A DNA stretch of 60,281 bases from Verrucomicrobiota bacterium (lineage in GTDB: Bacteria; Verrucomicrobiota; Verrucomicrobiia; Opitutales; Opitutaceae): NCBI GenBank assembly GCA_018239675.1, contig JAFEGX010000031.1, positions 1 through 60,281 of the forward strand. Reading direction: 5' to 3'. Made by a program: the position numbers and the translations under genes. Positions 57,378-60,281 of this stretch are shown here, in pieces (the first letter of the stretch is position 1; every line of letters starts with the position of its first letter). The notes below the pieces were generated by a model. The model saw only the letters and a list, made by a program, of their open reading frames with translations, had not been told where the DNA came from and ran no database searches.

Positions 57378-57533
57378 ATGTCCCAGCACAAGAGCCTCCA
57401 GAGTTCCTCCGGCCTCGTCATTAAACGCAACGTCCTCAAGCGCTTCGAGCGGGTCGACGTGCTCAAGAAACGTGGCCAGTGGAAGGCGGGCGACCGCGTG
57501 GTCGGCTTGCGGAAAACCAAGCCCGACGTCTAA
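57378..57533 (+). CDS. Small basic protein of the Verrucomicrobia/Chlamydiae type
   Basis: 51-aa highly basic protein: SQHKSLQSSSGLVIKRNV, then LKRFERVDVLKKRGQWK and VVGLRKTKPDV. It matches my recollection of the short TIGR04137-like family conserved in Verrucomicrobia, Chlamydiae and relatives, whose function is not established. The gene has its own strong terminator, suggesting a well-expressed monocistronic unit. It is a useful lineage marker for this contig. Confidence 0.85.
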   Translation: MSQHKSLQSSSGLVIKRNVLKRFERVDVLKKRGQWKAGDRVVGLRKTKPDV

Positions 57534-57550
57534 GCCCGGCATCCCTTTCC

Positions 57551-57582
57551 GGCAGGCAGCCCTCCGCTGCCTGCCTTTTTTT
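57551..57582 (+). terminator. Rho-independent terminator of the small basic protein gene
   Basis: Perfect 10-bp stem GGCAGGCAGC / GCTGCCTGCC with a 5-nt loop (CCTCC), followed by seven T residues, 17 nt after the stop codon. Textbook intrinsic terminator. Confidence 0.95.
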
Positions 57583-57587
57583 CGCCC

Positions 57588-58214
57588 ATGCACGACCTCC
57601 TGAAGGAACTGTCCGACTGGTATATCCGCTCGCTCGAAACGGGCGGCTACCCGCTGATAGTGCTGCTGATGGCGATCGAGAGCTCGTTCCTGCCGCTGCC
57701 CAGCGAGGTGGTGATCTCGCCGGCCGCCTACCTGGCCCACACCAAGGGCAACATGACCCTTACCGGGATCGTGCTCGCCGGCGCGCTGGGTTCGTGGATT
57801 GGCGCCACGATCATGTACTGGTGCTCCCGCTGGGCAGGGCGACCGCTCGTGGTCCGTTACGGCAAGTTCGTGTTCGTGCCCCAGGCCAAGCTGGAGCAGG
57901 CGGAGCGCTGGGCGGCGCGCTTTGGCAGCTTTGGCATTTTCGCGTCCCGCATGCTTCCGGTGGTCCGCCACCTCATCGGCATTCCCGCGGGCATCGTCCG
58001 CATGAATTACCTGAAATTCTCGACCTACACGCTCCTGGGCGCCGGCATCTGGTGCTCGGTGCTCTGCTGGGTCGGCATCGAGGCCGGCAAGAACGAGGCG
58101 CTGATGCGCGGCGAGATGAAGACTATCACGCTCTGGGCCGTCGGCGCCGTCGCGATCCTCGGCGGGATCTACTATCTCTTCGTCCACCGCTACTCCCGCC
58201 AAGAGTTGAAGTGA
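57588..58214 (+). CDS. DedA family membrane protein
   Basis: 208-aa inner-membrane protein. The block ESSFLPLPSEVVISPAAYLA near residue 32 and the arginine-rich FASRMLPVVRHLIGIPAGIVRM near 120 are typical of DedA/SNARE-associated (VTT) proteins, several of which flip undecaprenyl phosphate or phospholipids. Four to five hydrophobic segments. The start lies directly behind the strong terminator, so it needs a promoter within or just upstream of that region. Last clear core-genome gene before the element at 58294. Confidence 0.9.
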   Translation: MHDLLKELSDWYIRSLETGGYPLIVLLMAIESSFLPLPSEVVISPAAYLAHTKGNMTLTGIVLAGALGSWIGATIMYWCSRWAGRPLVVRYGKFVFVPQAKLEQAERWAARFGSFGIFASRMLPVVRHLIGIPAGIVRMNYLKFSTYTLLGAGIWCSVLCWVGIEAGKNEALMRGEMKTITLWAVGAVAILGGIYYLFVHRYSRQELK

Positions 58215-58293
58215 GCGGGTGCGGCGGCCGGTGGCGGCGCGCGTCTTTGCTCTCGACACCGCGCGCGTCGGCATGGATTTTCCGGCCTTCTTT

Positions 58294-58379
58294 GCGAGCG
58301 TAGCACAATGGATAGTGTAGTGGCCTCCGAAAACGAATGAGCCATTTTTGACTGAATTCGACTGAGTCCCCTCGCGTCA
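58294..58379 (+). pseudogene. Disrupted tRNA-Arg(CCG) gene; probable attachment site
   Basis: Positions 58294-58331 form an excellent tRNA 5' half: acceptor GCGAGCG, T8-A9, D-stem GCAC/GTGT, A14, GG at 18-19, anticodon 5' stem GTGGC and loop CTCCGAA (anticodon CCG). The expected GCCAC does not follow. A degenerate 3' half can be drawn: GCCAT (58341-58345) after nine extra loop bases, a TTCGACT T-loop (58357-58363) on a T-stem with a mismatch and two extra bases, and CCCTCGC (58369-58375), pairing 6 of 7 with the acceptor. So it is either a split tRNA joined to foreign DNA or a decayed tRNA. Not likely to function as tRNA. Confidence 0.65.
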
Positions 58380-58428
58380 CAAGACTGCAAATACGAAGGC
58401 ACTTGAGCGTTTGGGCTATTCGCTTGCG

Positions 58429-58481
58429 TCACCCTCAATCACCCCAAAATTGGCCTTCGGGTGACAACACGGGTGACAACA
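58429..58481. repeat. Direct and inverted short repeats upstream of the 233-aa gene
   Basis: Tandem perfect 12-mers CGGGTGACAACA CGGGTGACAACA (58458-58481) are preceded by two inverted copies of the core, TCACCC (58429-58434 and 58439-58444). The arrangement, two GGGTGA in each orientation around a 14-nt centre, looks like a protein-binding array (recombinase, repressor or Rep). It ends 2 nt before the next start codon. Confidence 0.6.
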
Positions 58482-58483
58482 AA

Positions 58484-59185
58484 ATGAAGGCCAAACCTGA
58501 AACGGTGCGAATAGTCACGCAACGCATGCCCGAGCGTTTGCTTCACTTGCCCGCTGAAGCCGAATGGGCCATTGGCACTGGAAAACTGCCTGACGACGCA
58601 GTACCGCCAGAGTGGGTTCGTGCTTTGATTCTTAACATTTTCGGTTTCCGAGTCTCAGCAGAGAAGCCATCCACTCCGATATCCAAGGACACGTTGCTTC
58701 AGCTCTTGGGCCTCGCAAAAGGCTTTTCTACGGGTGCGCAGGTGTGGACAACGGAACCGGTGGATTTATCGGGTATTCGCCAGGATTTGGTCCCCCTGGC
58801 TGCGGATTTGAAGCAGAAGTGCAACCTCGCCGCTGTGCCTCAAATCGAAAAGCTTGAGGCTGCAATTGCGCAACTAGGTGCTCAAACGAAACCAGATACG
58901 GTGGCGAACACGGCCAAGTATTATGCGGCGCAGAGCGAGGGTGTGAAGGCATTCGCGACCGCCGAAAGCGAGGACGATACGGTAACGAACCAACTTTGTT
59001 GGACTCTCTGGATTCTTTGGCCCGAAGTTAGTACCGCGACCAGCGTGAAGCATCTCCATGAGTGGCTTACTGAGTTAGACCTAGTCGCGTGTGGCCCAAA
59101 GCTAGTCGAAAAGGTCTGCGGCAAGATTGGTCTACGCCCATCAAGGCGGGGTCGTGGAAAACGAATTCCTACTAAGCGCGAATAG
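58484..59185 (+). CDS. Hypothetical protein of the putative integrated element
   Basis: 233-aa protein I do not recognise. It is soluble, with an aromatic N-terminal third (EWAIGTGKLPDDAVPPEWVRALILNIF core PPEWVRALIL), a helical Ala/Gln-rich centre (KLEAAIAQLG), a Trp-rich segment (CWTLWILWPE, about residue 180) and a strongly basic tail (SRRGRGKRIPTKRE) that may contact nucleic acid. ATG at 58484 is preferred; an in-frame TTG at 58403 would read through the repeat array. No tyrosine- or serine-recombinase motif is visible. Codon use is less GC-biased than in the genes before 58214, suggesting horizontal origin. Confidence 0.7.
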   Translation: MKAKPETVRIVTQRMPERLLHLPAEAEWAIGTGKLPDDAVPPEWVRALILNIFGFRVSAEKPSTPISKDTLLQLLGLAKGFSTGAQVWTTEPVDLSGIRQDLVPLAADLKQKCNLAAVPQIEKLEAAIAQLGAQTKPDTVANTAKYYAAQSEGVKAFATAESEDDTVTNQLCWTLWILWPEVSTATSVKHLHEWLTELDLVACGPKLVEKVCGKIGLRPSRRGRGKRIPTKRE

Positions 59186-59231
59186 GCTGTAGGTATCTTA
59201 GTTTCCGGCGGGCGGGTATTCTGGCGGCGCA

Positions 59232-59438
59232 ATGTCGTCAGACTCTCCACAATCTTCTCTGCCCCAGCTCTCGTTCACTCGCGTCGAGGCCGCCCAGGTT
59301 CTTGGCGTCTGCCCGAACACAATCGACCGGCTGACCGTTCGCGGACTGCTGCGTCCGTCGCGTGCCACCCGCCGCCCCCTCTACCCCATTTGGGAGCTTG
59401 AACGCTTCCTTCGGGAAACCACGGCATCCCTCAAATGA
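59232..59438 (+). CDS. Small helix-turn-helix DNA-binding protein (excisionase/MerR-like)
   Basis: 68-aa protein with a winged-helix core of the AlpA/excisionase type: FTRVEAAQVLGVCPNTIDRL forms the helix-turn-helix, and RRPLYPIWELERFLRE the wing and final helix. Such proteins act as excisionases, phage regulators or replication co-factors. The stop overlaps the Rep-gene start (ATGA), so the two are translationally coupled and probably work together. Confidence 0.78.
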   Translation: MSSDSPQSSLPQLSFTRVEAAQVLGVCPNTIDRLTVRGLLRPSRATRRPLYPIWELERFLRETTASLK

Positions 59439-60281
59439 TCACCGTGCGTCCATATTGCCCGGTGTCATTCTGGACGAAGGCGGGTGCAGATCGCCTATTC
59501 CGGCGCTTCAAGGCCTGGGGCATTCCCGACCTGCGGAATTGGCGGCTGATCACACTGACCGTCGACCGGAACGAGTATCCTGACGCGGAAGCCGCGTTTG
59601 AACTCGGCAAACTCTATGTCTCGGACTTTCGCACTGCGTTTAAGGCCACCTACCCGCACGAAAACCACTTCACCAAACTAGAGCTGCATCAGCCGGACAA
59701 AGACGACGGCCAAGTCTATCCGCACTGGCACCTCCTGGTGGATTGGAAGCAGCAAGTCGATTTCGTCGTGGTCGCGGCCATGTGGCGGATGGGCCGACTC
59801 AAGGTGCAACGCGTCGAGGACGGGGACTGTGACTACCTGTTTAAGTATGTTGCCAAGTCCGTTGACGAACTACCGGAGTGGCTGAAAAAGCGTCGGACGG
59901 TTCGCGCGTGGTCAGCATCCAAGGGGTTTTTCCTCAAGCGCCCGCCCACGGCGAAAAAAGGGACTGCTGACGAAGGTCAAGTGCTGGAGCCGTATGACCA
60001 ACCGGAGGACTACATCGAAGTCGCCGACGGCGTGTTCGCTCGTGATGTACCTGCGGAGCGGAACGAATCGGCAACGCTCGGAGAGCGGTTGGAGAAGTGG
60101 GCACGGACGGTACAGATCACGGAGGAGCAGGCTGACGGGTCCATTCGTGGATACCTACGCGTCACCGCCTTCGCTTCGTGGAATCAATTTCTGGCGCATG
60201 TCGCGCAAGAAAAACTCACCCATCTTTTGGGGAGTTCGGACCTAACAATAAAAGAAAAGGAAATAGAATGCCTGAAAATAA
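59435..60281 (+). CDS. Rolling-circle replication initiator (HUH endonuclease), partial at window end
   Basis: Open frame of 282 codons continuing beyond the window. All three Rep motifs are present in order: motif 1 WRLITLTVD (36-44), motif 2 with HUH-type HWH (YPHWHLLVD, H97/H99) and motif 3 YLFKYVAK (Y134, K137, Y138, K141), a YxxKYxxK pattern with two candidate nicking tyrosines. RAWSASKGFF (about 157-166) resembles a conserved block in Rep proteins of filamentous phages and related elements. It would nick one strand at the element's origin and start rolling-circle replication. The start overlaps the helix-turn-helix gene stop. Confidence 0.8.
   Translation, partial: MITVRPYCPVSFWTKAGADRLFRRFKAWGIPDLRNWRLITLTVDRNEYPDAEAAFELGKLYVSDFRTAFKATYPHENHFTKLELHQPDKDDGQVYPHWHLLVDWKQQVDFVVVAAMWRMGRLKVQRVEDGDCDYLFKYVAKSVDELPEWLKKRRTVRAWSASKGFFLKRPPTAKKGTADEGQVLEPYDQPEDYIEVADGVFARDVPAERNESATLGERLEKWARTVQITEEQADGSIRGYLRVTAFASWNQFLAHVAQEKLTHLLGSSDLTIKEKEIECLKI

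Noticed and set aside
58294..58379. Group I intron in tRNA-Arg
   Set aside because: The insertion in the anticodon loop is only about nine bases, far too short for a self-splicing intron.
58429..58481. CRISPR array
   Set aside because: Only two 12-bp adjacent repeats without spacers, and no cas genes; it fits a protein-binding site better.

Overview
The window is very G+C-rich (roughly two thirds by eye) apart from its last ~2 kb. It looks like a chromosome segment of a Verrucomicrobiota bacterium, probably Opitutaceae or a relative. The main pointers are a 51-aa small basic protein of the type known from Verrucomicrobia/Chlamydiae (57378-57533), a DUF1800/DUF1501 pair of the kind common in Planctomycetes/Verrucomicrobia, and Gram-negative envelope genes. 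The taxonomic assignment is inference.

Layout. (1) 283-2478, minus strand: tRNA-Gly(CCC), recR, ybaB and an NAD-dependent epimerase; then a DJ-1/PfpI gene on the plus strand. (2) 3270-32787, plus strand: one polysaccharide locus of 24 genes, nearly all joined by 4-nt stop/start overlaps. It encodes a glutamine amidotransferase (AsnB-like), Wzm/Wzt ABC exporter, about 13 glycosyltransferases, two FkbM methyltransferases, a PIG-L deacetylase, two O-acetyltransferase types, two polymerase/ligase-like membrane proteins, a WbaP/WcaJ-type initiating phosphoglycosyltransferase and, unexpectedly, a pyridine-nucleotide disulfide oxidoreductase. (3) 32952-48000: housekeeping genes: hisA, an M42 peptidase, tig-clpP-clpX, tsaB-alr, a DUF1800/DUF1501 pair, a UDP-glucose dehydrogenase, ftsH, tilS, serS. 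(4) 49131-52083: LPS assembly, with a GT9 heptosyltransferase diverging from an LpxL-GT9 fusion protein. (5) 52100-58214: a DppD/DppF ATPase pair, trmL, a lone receiver-domain protein, thrB, smpB, rpoZ, cutA, the small basic protein and a DedA protein.

From 58294 the character changes. A good 5' half of a tRNA-Arg(CCG) gene runs into a disrupted 3' half, followed by AT-richer sequence with short direct and inverted repeats, an unrecognised 233-aa protein, a 68-aa helix-turn-helix protein, and an open-ended gene with the three motifs of rolling-circle (HUH) replication initiators (HWH at residues 97-99, YxxKYxxK at 134-141). I read this as the left end of an integrated rolling-circle element, perhaps a filamentous-phage-like prophage or integrative plasmid, cut off by the window edge. 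This is the most promising part of the window.

How the genes work together: the polysaccharide operon would build, modify and export a surface glycan on a lipid carrier; the distant UDP-glucose dehydrogenase could supply UDP-glucuronate; the GT9/LpxL genes build the lipid A-core. Intergenic spaces hold several clear terminators and a 189-bp inverted-repeat element of a dispersed family (40236-40424).
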